Source: Rarobacter faecitabidus (GTDB lineage Bacteria > Actinomycetota > Actinomycetes > Actinomycetales > Cellulomonadaceae). From it: 64,000 nucleotides of DNA. The notes under the pieces are model-generated. The model was not told where the DNA came from and searched no databases. It saw nothing but the letters and a program-made list of their open reading frames with translations. The translations under genes were made by a program, and so were the position numbers. How positions within the stretch are numbered: the stretch's first letter is position 1; each line of letters begins with the position of its first letter. The stretch is from NCBI RefSeq assembly GCF_006716265.1, contig NZ_VFOS01000002.1, positions 203,815 through 267,814 on the forward strand. Reading direction: 5' to 3'. Of this stretch, positions 36,900-45,677 are shown in pieces.

Positions 36900-38375
36900 T
36901 CAACCGCGCTGCTGCTGCTTGATACGAGCCGTTAACTCCGTTACTTGGTTGTAGGTGGATCGCCGTTCTGCCATCTGCTCCGCGATCTTCCGGTTGGCGT
37001 GCATCACCGTGGTGTGGTCGCGCCCACCGAATTGCTGACCGATCTTGGGCAGGGACAGGTCCGTGAGCTCGCGGCACAGGTACATGGCTATCTGCCGAGC
37101 GGTTACCAGTACGCGCGAACGCGATGTGCCGCACAGGTCGTCCATAGTCAGATTGAAGTAGAGGGCCGTCTGCGCCATGATCAGCGACGCGGTTATCTGT
37201 AGTGAGGAATCGTCGGTGATCAGGTCCTTGAGAACAATCTCGGCCAGCGAAAGATCGACTTCCTGCTGGTTCAGATTCGCGAACGCCGTCACCCGGATGA
37301 GCGCGCCTTCCAGCTCACGGATATTGGACGAGATCCTCGACGCGATGTACTCGAGGACGTCATCGGGGGCCGCGAGACGTTCCGAACTGGCCTTCTTTCG
37401 GAGGATCGCGATACGCGTCTCGAGGTCCGGCGGCTGCACATCAGTGAGCAGGCCCCCCTCGAAGCGCGATCGAAGCCGATCCTCGAAGCCGTTCAGTTGC
37501 CGTGGGGGCAGATCCGACGTCAGCACTATCTGCTTATCGGAGTTGTGGAGCGCATTGAACGTGTGGAAGAACTCCTCCATCGTCTGTTCCTTGCCCTGCA
37601 GGAACTGGATGTCGTCGATGAGCAGGAGGTCCACATCTCGGTACCGCCGTTGGAAGGCGCCGGCCTTGCCCTCGGAGATCGAATTGATGAAGTCGTTTGT
37701 GAACTCCTCGGAGTTCACGTACCGAACCCGCATCTGCGGATAGAGACTGACCGTGTAGTTGCCGATGGCGTGGAGCAGGTGCGTCTTGCCGAGGCCGGAG
37801 TCGCCGTAGATGAAGAGGGGGTTGTAGGCGCGGGCCGGAGTCTCGGACACCGCGACGGCAGCGGCGTGGGCGAAGCGATTGGAAGCACCGATGACGAAGG
37901 TGTCAAAGACGTACTTCGGATTGAGCTGATCGGTGCTACCCGGACGTCTCGGTGCCGTGTGCTCAACGAACTCGCTGACTCGCGCCGCTGGCGGGCTCAC
38001 CGGGGTATTTGTCTGACCCGGAATGTACGGTCCTGGATCGAAGGGCGGGCGAAGTTGGGCTGCGTCGGGTTGTGCCTGCGGGACGGAGGGGCGGAATTCC
38101 GGGGTTTCGGCGTCTAGGGCGGCGTCTACTGTGAGGACGAACTTGGCGTCCTCGCCGACGATCTCGCTGAGGGTTCCATCGATGAGCGGTCGGACGCGAT
38201 TCTCGAGATAGTCCCGGGTCACATCGTTGCCCACGGCGAGGGCCAGCATGTTGCCGAAGTAACCGATCGGTTTGGCGAGATTGGCGAAGGCCACCTGCCT
38301 GGGCGTGACATCGGGATCATTGGCCAGTGCAGAGAGGATCTGATTCCACAGTTCGTCCGGATCGAATTGCGTCAC
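36900..38375 (-). CDS. dnaA: Chromosomal replication initiator DnaA
   Basis: 491-aa AAA+ initiator. Domain I is FDPDELWNQILSALANDP; domain II is a Pro-rich linker (~100-150). Domain III has Walker A YGDSGLGKTHLLHAIGNY and Walker B LLLIDDIQFLQGKEQ; domain IV ends with the DNA-binding signature FGGRDHTTVMHANRKI. I set the start at the GTG at 38375, with GGAGAG eight bases upstream; the ATG at 38420 has no ribosome site and lies among DnaA boxes. Expression is probably autoregulated through the boxes at 38413-38575. Confidence 0.97.
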   Translation of the reverse strand: MTQFDPDELWNQILSALANDPDVTPRQVAFANLAKPIGYFGNMLALAVGNDVTRDYLENRVRPLIDGTLSEIVGEDAKFVLTVDAALDAETPEFRPSVPQAQPDAAQLRPPFDPGPYIPGQTNTPVSPPAARVSEFVEHTAPRRPGSTDQLNPKYVFDTFVIGASNRFAHAAAVAVSETPARAYNPLFIYGDSGLGKTHLLHAIGNYTVSLYPQMRVRYVNSEEFTNDFINSISEGKAGAFQRRYRDVDLLLIDDIQFLQGKEQTMEEFFHTFNALHNSDKQIVLTSDLPPRQLNGFEDRLRSRFEGGLLTDVQPPDLETRIAILRKKASSERLAAPDDVLEYIASRISSNIRELEGALIRVTAFANLNQQEVDLSLAEIVLKDLITDDSSLQITASLIMAQTALYFNLTMDDLCGTSRSRVLVTARQIAMYLCRELTDLSLPKIGQQFGGRDHTTVMHANRKIAEQMAERRSTYNQVTELTARIKQQQRG

Positions 38376-38412
38376 GGTCTTGACTCTCCGTCCACGTTCA
38401 CCCTCCCACAGC

Positions 38413-38575
38413 ATTTCCACACTGTGGGTAAGTCTTACAAGGTTTGTGATTCCCTAGCGTTGGGGTCCGGACTCGGACGTCACCCCGGAAATACTATCCA
38501 CAGAGTTTTCCACAGATGTGGGTAATGGGCAAACCCTGCGCGATGGTCAATCGATGGAGGGTGTCGTGATCCACA
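38413..38575. other. oriC: DnaA-box cluster between dnaA and rpmH, oriC-like and dnaA promoter region
   Basis: Six boxes occur in 163 bases: ATTTCCACA (38413-38421), TGTGGGTAA (38423-38431), CTATCCACA (38494-38502), TTTTCCACA (38506-38514), TGTGGGTAA (38517-38525) and TGATCCACA (38567-38575), in both orientations. They surround the divergent dnaA and rpmH promoters. This cluster is as dense as the one downstream of dnaA, so oriC may be here, there or split. Confidence 0.65.
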
Positions 38576-38757
38576 TCAGTCTTCACTTGACTTGTAGGGC
38601 CTTGGTTTCGTAGGCTTTTGAGGTTCATGCGGTGAAGTGTGCCCACTTCCCATCGCGTTCACGCTGAATATGCTGGCGCGCAAGGGCGATGATCCGCGAC
38701 AACAATACTTATCTGACGCAAGTCGGCGTCTGATGATCAACACCGTTGGAGTATCTC

Positions 38758-38895
38758 GTGAGCAAGCGCACCTTCCAGCCGAGCAACCGGCGCCGGGCCA
38801 AGACCCACGGCTTCCGTCTGCGCATGCGGACGAGGGCCGGCCGCGCCATCCTGGCGGCTCGTCGCCGCAAGGGTCGGGCCGAACTCTCCGCCTGA
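38758..38895 (+). CDS. rpmH: 50S ribosomal protein L34
   Basis: 45-aa ribosomal protein: [20 protein letters not shown], then [20 protein letters not shown]. The GTG start follows TTGGAG at seven bases. It is the first gene of the rightward rpmH-parB block and lies 3 bases before rnpA. Confidence 0.98.
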   Translation: MSKRTFQPSNRRRAKTHGFRLRMRTRAGRAILAARRRKGRAELSA

Positions 38896-38898
38896 TTC

Positions 38899-39282
38899 GT
38901 GCTACCCGCCGAGCGACGCTTACGCCGGTCGGACGAGTTCCAACTCGTCATCCGGAAGGGCGTGCGCTCCGGGCGCACCAATATCGTTGTGCACATGGCC
39001 CGCGCGGCTGGTGAAATGCCAGCCCGCGCGGGTCTTGTGGTATCCAAATCCGTCGGCAACGCTGTCGAGCGTAATCTCGTCAAGCGCCGCATTCGAAACA
39101 TTCTGCGTCCACTGTTGGCGGCGTCACCTCCCGGAAGGATCGTTGTCGTGCGAGCTCTGCCCGGATGTGCACGCGTTTCGTTCGAGGAGCTGGCTGGCCA
39201 GGTTGAATCCGCCTTCGAGCAATCGTGCCGCCGTCTCGTTTCACGTGAAACGAAAGCCGGTTCGGTTGTGGAACCGTGCTGA
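38899..39282 (+). CDS. rnpA: Ribonuclease P protein component
   Basis: 127-aa basic protein subunit of RNase P, which matures tRNA 5' ends. The signature is VVSKSVGNAVERNLVKRRIR, and the N-terminus LPAERRLRRSDEFQLVIRKG is standard. GTG start three bases after the rpmH stop. A perfect parS palindrome is embedded in the coding sequence at 39238-39251, encoding VSRET. The 3' end overlaps yidD by seven bases. Confidence 0.96.
   Translation: MLPAERRLRRSDEFQLVIRKGVRSGRTNIVVHMARAAGEMPARAGLVVSKSVGNAVERNLVKRRIRNILRPLLAASPPGRIVVVRALPGCARVSFEELAGQVESAFEQSCRRLVSRETKAGSVVEPC
39238..39251. promoter_or_regulatory. parS: parS site 1 (inside rnpA)
   Basis: GTTTCACGTGAAAC, a perfect 14-bp palindrome matching the parS core bound by ParB. 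It nucleates ParB loading for origin segregation. Confidence 0.93.
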
Positions 39283-39695
39283 CGATGGGCACCCTCGAGG
39301 CCGCACCCGCCGCTCGAAGAGTCCCAGGGTTCGATGATGTAATGGATCAGCACGACGGTCCCTGTGAGCTTGTTCATCCGATTCGTTCTTCGCGTGGACG
39401 AGGGACGGTCGCGGTCATCAGGTGGTACCAGCGCAAGATTTCCCCGTACCTGGGCCCTCGTTGCAGGTACTACCCGACGTGCTCCGCTTACGCTTTGGGG
39501 GCTATTGAGCGGCACGGACTGATCAAGGGCATAACCCTGGGTGCTTGGCGGCTCGCCAAATGTAATCAGTTTTCAAGCGGCGGCATCGACGATGTCCCGG
39601 AGAAGTTCCGCCTGTCTTTTCGTGGCTATGACAGTCACGCAGGCATCGAGACGAACGAGCGCGAGTCTGACGATGACGCTCGCGTGAAGGAGTAG
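39276..39695 (+). CDS. yidD: Membrane protein insertion efficiency factor YidD
   Basis: 139-aa small Cys-rich protein. The family core is VIRWYQRKISPYLGPRCRYY, PTCSAYALGAIERHG and the second half GAWRLAKCNQF. It is thought to act at the inner membrane with YidC and SecYEG. The N-terminal ~45 residues and the acidic C-terminal tail (NERESDDDARVKE) lie outside the core, making it longer than usual. The GTG start lies inside rnpA. Confidence 0.93.
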   Translation: MLTMGTLEAAPAARRVPGFDDVMDQHDGPCELVHPIRSSRGRGTVAVIRWYQRKISPYLGPRCRYYPTCSAYALGAIERHGLIKGITLGAWRLAKCNQFSSGGIDDVPEKFRLSFRGYDSHAGIETNERESDDDARVKE

Positions 39696-39700
39696 TGCTG

Positions 39701-40651
39701 ATGGGCACCATCATGGCCCCGTTTGAATTCATCGTGTCCTGGATCATGTATCTGTGCCACCTCATGTTCGACTTCTTCCTGCCGAACGCCACGTCACTCG
39801 CGTGGGTGCTCTCGATCGTCGGCCTCGTCGTGATCCTGCGCGTGCTGATGATCCCGCTGTTCTTCCGGCAGATCAAGGCTTCTCGCGCCCAGATGCTGCT
39901 GCAGCCCGAGGTCAAGGAAATCCAGAAGAAGTACAAGGGTAGAACCGACCCCGCTTCTCGCGAGGCGATGAGCCGCGAGACAATGGCGCTGTACAAGAAG
40001 CACGGCACTCACCCGATGGCGTCGTGTCTTCCCATCCTGATCCAGGCGCCGTTCTTCTTCGCGCTGTTCCGCGTCCTGCAGGCACTACCGAAGATCGCCG
40101 ACCCGCTGATCGATCGAGGCTCCATTGGCCCGATCGACGCGGCAGTGGCTGCTCAGGCCGAGGGATCGACCATCTTCGGAGCCCCACTTTCGTCTTGGTT
40201 CCTGCAGCCAGGCGCCGCCGGTCAGACCAAGGTGATTGCAGCGATCCTCATCATTGCGATGGCTACGACGCAATTCATTACCCAGCGTCAACTCACGCTG
40301 AAGAACATGCCACCCGCCGCACTCGAGGGTCCCATGGCCCAGACGCAGAAGATCATGATGTATGCCATGCCCCTCGTCATGGCCATCTCGGGAATCAACT
40401 TCCCCATCGGCGTCCTGCTGTACTGGACAACCACGAACCTGTGGTCGACGGGTCAGCAGTTCTACACAATCCGCAAGATGCCAGCCCCCGGATCCGAGGC
40501 GGAGCGTAAACTCAACGAGCGTAGGGCCCGCAGGGCCGCAGCGAAGGGGATTGTGATTGCTCCGGATACCCCCACCGTGATCAAGCCGCAGGGCCAGCGG
40601 CAGCAGCCGGTCGGCAAAGCTCGGCAGAAGTCGAAGAAGAAGAAACGGTAG
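39701..40651 (+). CDS. yidC: Membrane protein insertase YidC
   Basis: 316-aa Oxa1/YidC insertase for membrane protein biogenesis. Five transmembrane segments are visible: WIMYLCHLMFDFFLPNA, WVLSIVGLVVILRVLMIPLF with the hydrophilic-groove Arg, CLPILIQAPFFFALFRVLQA, the IAAILIIAMATTQFI helix and the final INFPIGVLLYWTTTNLW. A basic tail ends KKKKR, which probably binds ribosomes. I choose the ATG at 39701, with GAAGGAG eight bases upstream, over the GTG at 39695, which is too close to that site. Confidence 0.95.
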   Translation: MGTIMAPFEFIVSWIMYLCHLMFDFFLPNATSLAWVLSIVGLVVILRVLMIPLFFRQIKASRAQMLLQPEVKEIQKKYKGRTDPASREAMSRETMALYKKHGTHPMASCLPILIQAPFFFALFRVLQALPKIADPLIDRGSIGPIDAAVAAQAEGSTIFGAPLSSWFLQPGAAGQTKVIAAILIIAMATTQFITQRQLTLKNMPPAALEGPMAQTQKIMMYAMPLVMAISGINFPIGVLLYWTTTNLWSTGQQFYTIRKMPAPGSEAERKLNERRARRAAAKGIVIAPDTPTVIKPQGQRQQPVGKARQKSKKKKR

Positions 40652-40751
40652 TAACTTGGCGGGGACAGTACCTGGGCTGTCATGATTGACGTAGTAGTAG
40701 GCGTAGTTCGCCTGGCCAGCCGGCCAAGCGATGGCACGAGAAGGAGTGACG

Positions 40752-41264
40752 GTGTCCACCGAACAGATCTCAAACGAAGTAAACGCGACGACCAAACTGC
40801 TTGAAGAAGAGGGCGAAGTCGCGGCTGACTATCTTGAGGAACTGCTGGACATCACGGATTTGGACGGCGACATCGACATCGATGTTGAGCGGGGACGGGC
40901 CGCGGTGGCAATCGTGGCAGATGAAGCCGGAGAACTCAGTTCATTGGTCTGCCCCGAGGGCGAGGTACTTGAGGCACTGCAGGAACTGACCCGGCTCGCC
41001 GTGCAAACGCGAACGGGAGAACGCTCCAGACTCATGCTCGATGTTGCCGGCTACCGCGCCCAGCGCAAGGCTGAACTCGTGCAACTGGCGCAGTCGACGA
41101 TTGACAACGTAAAGCTAACCGGCCAGCCGACCGCGCTGCCGCCGCTCAACGCCTTTGAGCGCAAGGTTGTGCACGATGTCATCTCCGAGTCCGGCCTTGT
41201 AAGCGAATCCTTCGGAACGGACCCGAATCGCTACGTGCAGATCTCTCTCCCGTCCGCCGACTAG
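40752..41264 (+). CDS. Jag / KhpB-like R3H RNA-binding protein
   Basis: 170-aa protein. A KH-like middle region (AAVAIVADEAGELSSLVCPE) is followed by a C-terminal R3H-type domain (MLDVAGYRAQRKAELVQLA; PLNAFERKVVHDVISESG). The N-terminal Jag motif is reduced to an acidic linker. KhpB-type proteins bind RNA and influence cell wall growth. The GTG at 40752 has AAGGAG five bases upstream, which decides the start. Always found between yidC and rsmG. Confidence 0.92.
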   Translation: MSTEQISNEVNATTKLLEEEGEVAADYLEELLDITDLDGDIDIDVERGRAAVAIVADEAGELSSLVCPEGEVLEALQELTRLAVQTRTGERSRLMLDVAGYRAQRKAELVQLAQSTIDNVKLTGQPTALPPLNAFERKVVHDVISESGLVSESFGTDPNRYVQISLPSAD

Positions 41265-41272
41265 GGATCGTC

Positions 41273-41286
41273 GTTTCACGTGAAAC
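41273..41286. promoter_or_regulatory. parS: parS site 2 (jag-rsmG gap)
   Basis: GTTTCACGTGAAAC, a perfect 14-bp palindrome, here intergenic, nine bases after the jag-like gene stop. Confidence 0.94.
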
Positions 41287-41335
41287 ATCGCCCTGACAGC
41301 GAGACGCGGAAACCCCCTTTGGTGGCGTTGAGCGT

Positions 41336-41998
41336 ATGAGTGAGAACTCTGCCACCGACGACAACCCGTCCGTTCCCGAGGCACCGCATCAGGATGCGAT
41401 CGACTTCCTCGGAGCCTCGGCCGACAAGATGATCGCGTTCGCGAACCTTCTGGCAAGCCAGGGCGAACGGCGGGGTTTGATCGGTCCACGGGAATTGCCG
41501 AAACTATGGGATCGGCACATTATCAACTGCGCATCCCTCGCAAGTGCTATCGGCGACGTACGGACCATTGCGGACGTTGGTAGCGGCGCTGGCCTGCCGG
41601 GAATCGTGATAGGAATACTGAAGCCGCAGGCTAACGTCGTCCTCATTGAGACGATGGAGAGACGTTGCGCGTGGCTCAGCGAGGTCAAAGAGACCCTTGA
41701 CCTCGCCAATATCGAGGTACTGCGCGGACGCGCCGAGGAGTTCGTGGGAGCGAGAGAATACGACGTCGTGACCGCCCGTGCCGTGGCGGCACTGGACAAA
41801 CTCGCGCGCTGGTGCTTCCCGCTAGTGAAAGTGGGCGGGGAGCTCGTGCTCCTCAAGGGACAGCGCGCGCAGGAAGAGGTCGAATCAGCCAGCAAAGTGC
41901 TGGGTAGGTACGGTGCCCGGGACGTCACAATCGAGCAGCGTAGGGCGGTTCCGAGTTACTCGGCGGCCACCGTGCTGAGGATTCGCCGTGGAAAGTAG
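41336..41998 (+). CDS. rsmG: 16S rRNA (guanine-527-N7)-methyltransferase RsmG
   Basis: 220-aa SAM-dependent methyltransferase that modifies G527 (E. coli numbering) of 16S rRNA; loss of it gives low-level streptomycin resistance. The SAM motif is IADVGSGAGLPGIVIGILKP, with LPKLWDRHIINCASL upstream and YDVVTARAVAALDKL downstream. Full length. Sits before parA, as in most bacteria. Confidence 0.95.
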   Translation: MSENSATDDNPSVPEAPHQDAIDFLGASADKMIAFANLLASQGERRGLIGPRELPKLWDRHIINCASLASAIGDVRTIADVGSGAGLPGIVIGILKPQANVVLIETMERRCAWLSEVKETLDLANIEVLRGRAEEFVGAREYDVVTARAVAALDKLARWCFPLVKVGGELVLLKGQRAQEEVESASKVLGRYGARDVTIEQRRAVPSYSAATVLRIRRGK

Positions 41999-42061
41999 CG
42001 CACCTGCCTACGCGGATTGCGAATCACGCGAAATAGTCGGCCCAATTCAGGAGGCGCGAAG

Positions 42062-42109
42062 CGCGCAGGGTCACAGGCACCTGGTCGCGCAGGGTCACAG
42101 GCACCTGGT
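42062..42109. repeat. Two tandem copies of a 24-bp unit between rsmG and parA
   Basis: The unit CGCGCAGGGTCACAGGCACC plus TGGT occurs at 42062-42085 and again, identical, at 42086-42109. It lies in the 188-base gap 41999-42186 upstream of parA. It could be a recent duplication or a regulatory element; I see no other feature in the gap apart from the parA ribosome site. Confidence 0.7.
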
Positions 42110-42186
42110 TGAGTGTGAACGTGCACATCGCTGGGAGGTCGATTCTTCGATCACGGCGTCGCAATGGAGTATGAGAGGGAAAGGCA

Positions 42187-43161
42187 TTGAACGAGCCACT
42201 GAACGCTGATCACAGCACGCCGCTCGCCGCGGAACTGTTGGCCAACGCTCAGCGTAAGCGCCAACTCGATGGAAGTGCCGTCGCCAGACCCGCGGACACC
42301 AGAATCTTCACGGTTGCGAACCAGAAGGGCGGTGTCGGAAAGACGACCTCTACGGTCAACCTCGCCGCCGCTTTTGCCCGCGATGGCCTCAAGGTGCTCG
42401 TGATCGACGCCGATCCCCAGGGGAACGCGAGCACGGCGCTGGGGGTTGATCACAGGTCCGGCGTGCCCTCTGTGTATGAGGTACTCATCGAGGGAAGTCC
42501 AATCGCCGACGTTGTGAGGCAATCTCCCGAATTTCCCGAACTGTGGGTAGTGCCCGCCACGCTCGATCTGTCGGGCGCGGAGATCGAACTCGTCAACATG
42601 GTTTCACGTGAAACGCGCCTCTCACGAGCTCTGACTGCCTTCATCGGAGATCCGTCATCGCCGAACGTTGATCGTTTCGATTACGTCTTCATCGACTGCC
42701 CGCCGTCCCTGGGCCTGCTGACCGTGAATGCGTTCACCGCGGCGAGCGAGGTTCTGATTCCCATCCAGTGCGAGTATTACGCGCTCGAGGGTCTCAGCCA
42801 GTTGATCAAGACGGTGGACCTCATCAAGGCCCACTTGAATCCCCCTCTCGAACTCTCGACAATCCTCCTGACGATGTACGACCAGCGCACAAACCTCGCA
42901 CGCCAGGTCGCGGACGAAGTGCGCGAGCACTTCCCGGCCCAGACGCTGAACACGACCATCCCGCGTTCGGTTCGCGTCTCTGAGGCGCCGAGTCACGGGA
43001 AAACCGTCGTGAGTTATGAACCCAGCTCCAGCGGCTCGCTCGCATACCGAGAGGCGGCACGAGAGATCAACTTGCGCGGATCGGATCTTCAGCCCGATCT
43101 GAATGCGACGCACACACGGCAACACGTCGGTTTGAACAATGATCAAGGAGCGCACGGATGA
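42187..43161 (+). CDS. parA: Chromosome partitioning ATPase ParA (Soj)
   Basis: 324-aa deviant Walker ATPase that moves the ParB-parS complex. The P-loop is ANQKGGVGKTTSTVNLAAAF; Walker A' and B are VIDADPQGNAS and VFIDCPPSLGLL. The N-terminal ~38 residues are an extra tail. The TTG start follows AGGGA/AAGG sequences and is the only start giving this N-terminus. A parS site is embedded at 42601-42614. The stop overlaps parB by four bases. Confidence 0.96.
   Translation: MNEPLNADHSTPLAAELLANAQRKRQLDGSAVARPADTRIFTVANQKGGVGKTTSTVNLAAAFARDGLKVLVIDADPQGNASTALGVDHRSGVPSVYEVLIEGSPIADVVRQSPEFPELWVVPATLDLSGAEIELVNMVSRETRLSRALTAFIGDPSSPNVDRFDYVFIDCPPSLGLLTVNAFTAASEVLIPIQCEYYALEGLSQLIKTVDLIKAHLNPPLELSTILLTMYDQRTNLARQVADEVREHFPAQTLNTTIPRSVRVSEAPSHGKTVVSYEPSSSGSLAYREAAREINLRGSDLQPDLNATHTRQHVGLNNDQGAHG
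42601..42614. promoter_or_regulatory. parS: parS site 3 (inside parA)
   Basis: GTTTCACGTGAAAC, a perfect palindrome, within parA where it encodes VSRET, the same peptide as at site 1 in rnpA. Confidence 0.93.
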
Positions 43162-44300
43162 GTCAGAAACGACGGGGTTTGGGCAAAGGGCTGGGTGCGC
43201 TAATTCCTACGGGGCCCACGGCGACGCGACCGTCCGATGTGTTCTTCGGGCCGGGTAACGGACAGGGTGAAACTTCGGCGAAAACTGACGGATCTGCAGG
43301 CCAGGGGCACCAAAACACCGACGCATCCGGTCGTAGAGGTACGGATTCGGAATTGAGCGCCAAGACAGCCGAAACGACTGTGCAGGCGCTGGAGTCCATC
43401 TCTGATCCGGCGGGAGAAGCGGGAGCGTTATCGTCCGCCCCTGCCTCCGATGACCTCTTGCCCGTGCCCGGAGCGTCCTTCGCCGAAATTCCCACCGCTG
43501 CAATCCGCCCGAACTCCAGGCAGCCCCGCACCGTCTTCGACGAGGACGACCTTACCGAGCTCACCGCATCCATCGCCGAGGTAGGGGTTCTCCAGCCCAT
43601 CGTCGTGCGCATCGACCCGAGTGGCGACGGGAGCACCTACGAACTCATCATGGGTGAGCGTCGCTGGCGGGCCACGCAGGCTGCGGGGCTGGAGAGAATC
43701 CCGGCGATTATCCGCGAGACGGAGGAAGGCGACCTGCTTCGGGACGCGCTGCTCGAAAACCTCCACCGCGCCGCCCTCAACCCGCTGGAGGAGGCGGCCG
43801 CGTATCAGCAGTTATTGGATGACTTCGGTTGCACGCAGGAGGAACTCTCGACTCGAATCGCACGTAGCCGCCCGCAGATCTCCAACACCCTGCGACTCCT
43901 CAAGTTGCCGCCGCTCGTGCAGCGTCGGGTGGCGGCGGGTGTCATCTCCGCGGGCCACGCACGCGCCCTCCTACGTCTCAGTGACGCGGCCGGCATGGAG
44001 CGCCTGGCGCAGAGGATCGTCGCGGAGGGACTCTCGGTCCGCGCGACCGAGGAGATCGCCGCACTGGGGGGAGTGCCAGAGGACCCCGCCCCCAAGGTGC
44101 GACCCCGGCCCGGCACGAGGGTGGAAGCCATCGATGAGCTCGCGACGCGGTTGGCCGATCGACTCGATACGCGAGTGAAGATCGCGCTTGGCAAGCGAAA
44201 GGGACGCATCACCGTTGAGTTCGGGTCAGTCGAAGACCTCAATCGCATTCTGACCGTGATTGCGCCAGACGAGCAGGGACTTTTCCAGAAGCGTTCCTGA
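43158..44300 (+). CDS. parB: Chromosome partitioning protein ParB (Spo0J)
   Basis: 380-aa CTPase clamp that loads at parS. It begins with QKRRGLGKGLGALIPTG, the segment that stimulates ParA. A Ser/Gly/Ala-rich linker (~20-115) is longer than usual. The CTP-binding domain has IRPNSRQPRTVFDEDDL and the GERRWRATQAAG motif; the HTH is TRIARSRPQISNTLRLLKLP, and the C-terminal dimerisation part begins at ~320. ATG overlapping the parA stop. Confidence 0.96.
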   Translation: MSQKRRGLGKGLGALIPTGPTATRPSDVFFGPGNGQGETSAKTDGSAGQGHQNTDASGRRGTDSELSAKTAETTVQALESISDPAGEAGALSSAPASDDLLPVPGASFAEIPTAAIRPNSRQPRTVFDEDDLTELTASIAEVGVLQPIVVRIDPSGDGSTYELIMGERRWRATQAAGLERIPAIIRETEEGDLLRDALLENLHRAALNPLEEAAAYQQLLDDFGCTQEELSTRIARSRPQISNTLRLLKLPPLVQRRVAAGVISAGHARALLRLSDAAGMERLAQRIVAEGLSVRATEEIAALGGVPEDPAPKVRPRPGTRVEAIDELATRLADRLDTRVKIALGKRKGRITVEFGSVEDLNRILTVIAPDEQGLFQKRS

Positions 44301-44370
44301 CGAAACCGCCCGACTCTACCGTGGCTACGCGGGCTCAACTTGGCTGTGCGCACGTTTGGTGCGTGTGGCT

Positions 44371-44453
44371 GCGGTGCGAGCGCGGCTCGCCTCCGCTCAC
44401 GGCCGCTGGGCGGCCTCCGCTACGGCTTTACGGCTTCGCCGCGCTCGCACCGC
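44371..44453. repeat. Structured GC-rich inverted-repeat element downstream of parB
   Basis: GCGGTGCGAGCGCGGC (44371-44386) pairs perfectly with GCCGCGCTCGCACCGC (44438-44453). Inside lies a second perfect hairpin, GGCCGC-TGG-GCGGCC (44401-44415). The element sits in the 355-base gap 44301-44655 between convergent parB and trxB, which holds no gene. It may be a shared terminator, a small structured RNA or a REP-like unit. Confidence 0.65.
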
Positions 44454-44655
44454 ACCAGGTTGTATTGTGCAGGCACTTCGCCGTGTGGTGCCCCCGCACC
44501 GCATTCTGCCGCGTACACCTTCACTAGGCTGGATTTCGCCTGGTCAAGACCGTCCCGGCTTGCACGAGTCGAACTGGACGCTGCTGTCCACTCGTTGATG
44601 ACAACGCTGATTGAAGGGTTGCACCGCTCATATCGCGCTAAGGGTGGGGCAGCGC

Positions 44656-45597
44656 CTATTCGACCGGCACCGAGTCGAGGAAGTGCTGGGCGTCGATGGC
44701 CGCGGAGCAGCCTGTGCCCGCCGCGGTGATGGCTTGACGGTAGGTGTGGTCCACGACGTCACCAGCGGCGAAGACGCCGGGGAGATTCGTGCGAGTGGAA
44801 GGGCTGTCGACCTTGATGTAGCCGGCGTCATCGAGTTCCACCTGCCCGCGAACGAGTTCAGTGCGCGGGTCGTGTCCGATGGCGATGAACAGGCCGGCCA
44901 CGTCGAGCCGTGACTCTTCCCCGGTGACGGTGTCGCGGAGACGGACGGCCTCGACGCCGTTCTCACCGTCGATGCCGAGCACTTCCTTGTTCCAGATGAT
45001 GTTGAGCTTGGCGTCGTTCAGCGCTCGATCGGCCATGATCTTCGATGCCCGCAATTGGTCGCGCCGGTGGATCAGGGTCACTGACGAGCCGAAGCGCGTG
45101 AGGAACGTTGCCTCCTCGACAGCCGAGTCCCCGCCGCCGATGACGGCAATGGGCTTGTCCTTGAAGAAGAAGCCGTCGCACGTAGCGCACCAGGAGACTC
45201 CGCGTCCAGATAGGCGCTTCTCGTCGGGTAGCCCGAGTTCCCGGTATGCGGAACCCAGCGCCAGGATGATGGCTGGCGCGGTGTAAGTCTGACCGCCGTC
45301 GGTGACGACGGTCTTGATGTCGCCTTCCAACGAAAGCGAGACGGCATCGTCCCACTCTATGGTGGCGCCGAACCGCTCGGCCTGCTGCTGCATCTGAGTC
45401 ATGAGATCGGGCCCCATGATTCCCTCGGAGAAGCCAGGAAAGTTCTCCACGTCCGTGGTGTTCATGAGGGCACCGCCCGCACTGAGCGCACCCGCGATAA
45501 CGAGAGGCTGCAACCCCGCGCGAGCGGCGTATATCGCTGCGGTGTAGCCGGAGGGACCGGAGCCCACGATGATGAGCCGGTGCGTGGTGGACGTCAT
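44656..45597 (-). CDS. trxB: Thioredoxin reductase
   Basis: 313-aa FAD/NADPH flavoprotein that reduces thioredoxin. The FAD site is [20 protein letters not shown], the redox-active pair is [10 protein letters not shown], the NADPH motif is [14 protein letters not shown] and the C-terminal FAD motif is [20 protein letters not shown]. The ATG follows AAGGA. No thioredoxin gene follows it here, although trxA often does in related genomes. Confidence 0.97.
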   Translation of the reverse strand: MTSTTHRLIIVGSGPSGYTAAIYAARAGLQPLVIAGALSAGGALMNTTDVENFPGFSEGIMGPDLMTQMQQQAERFGATIEWDDAVSLSLEGDIKTVVTDGGQTYTAPAIILALGSAYRELGLPDEKRLSGRGVSWCATCDGFFFKDKPIAVIGGGDSAVEEATFLTRFGSSVTLIHRRDQLRASKIMADRALNDAKLNIIWNKEVLGIDGENGVEAVRLRDTVTGEESRLDVAGLFIAIGHDPRTELVRGQVELDDAGYIKVDSPSTRTNLPGVFAAGDVVDHTYRQAITAAGTGCSAAIDAQHFLDSVPVE

Positions 45598-45677
45598 GGA
45601 GGTTCCTTCGTCGATGTGTGGTTTCGCGAACTATAACCTTACGGCGGCTCGCGTTGTTCCGCGGTCGTCGCGCGGTG

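Noticed and set aside
42062..42109. CRISPR-like repeat
   Set aside because: Only two adjacent copies, with no spacer and no cas genes.
41988..42209. 73-aa frame spanning the tandem repeat before parA
   Set aside because: Starts inside rsmG, overlaps the parA start and shows a duplicated peptide only because of the DNA repeat; no ribosome site.
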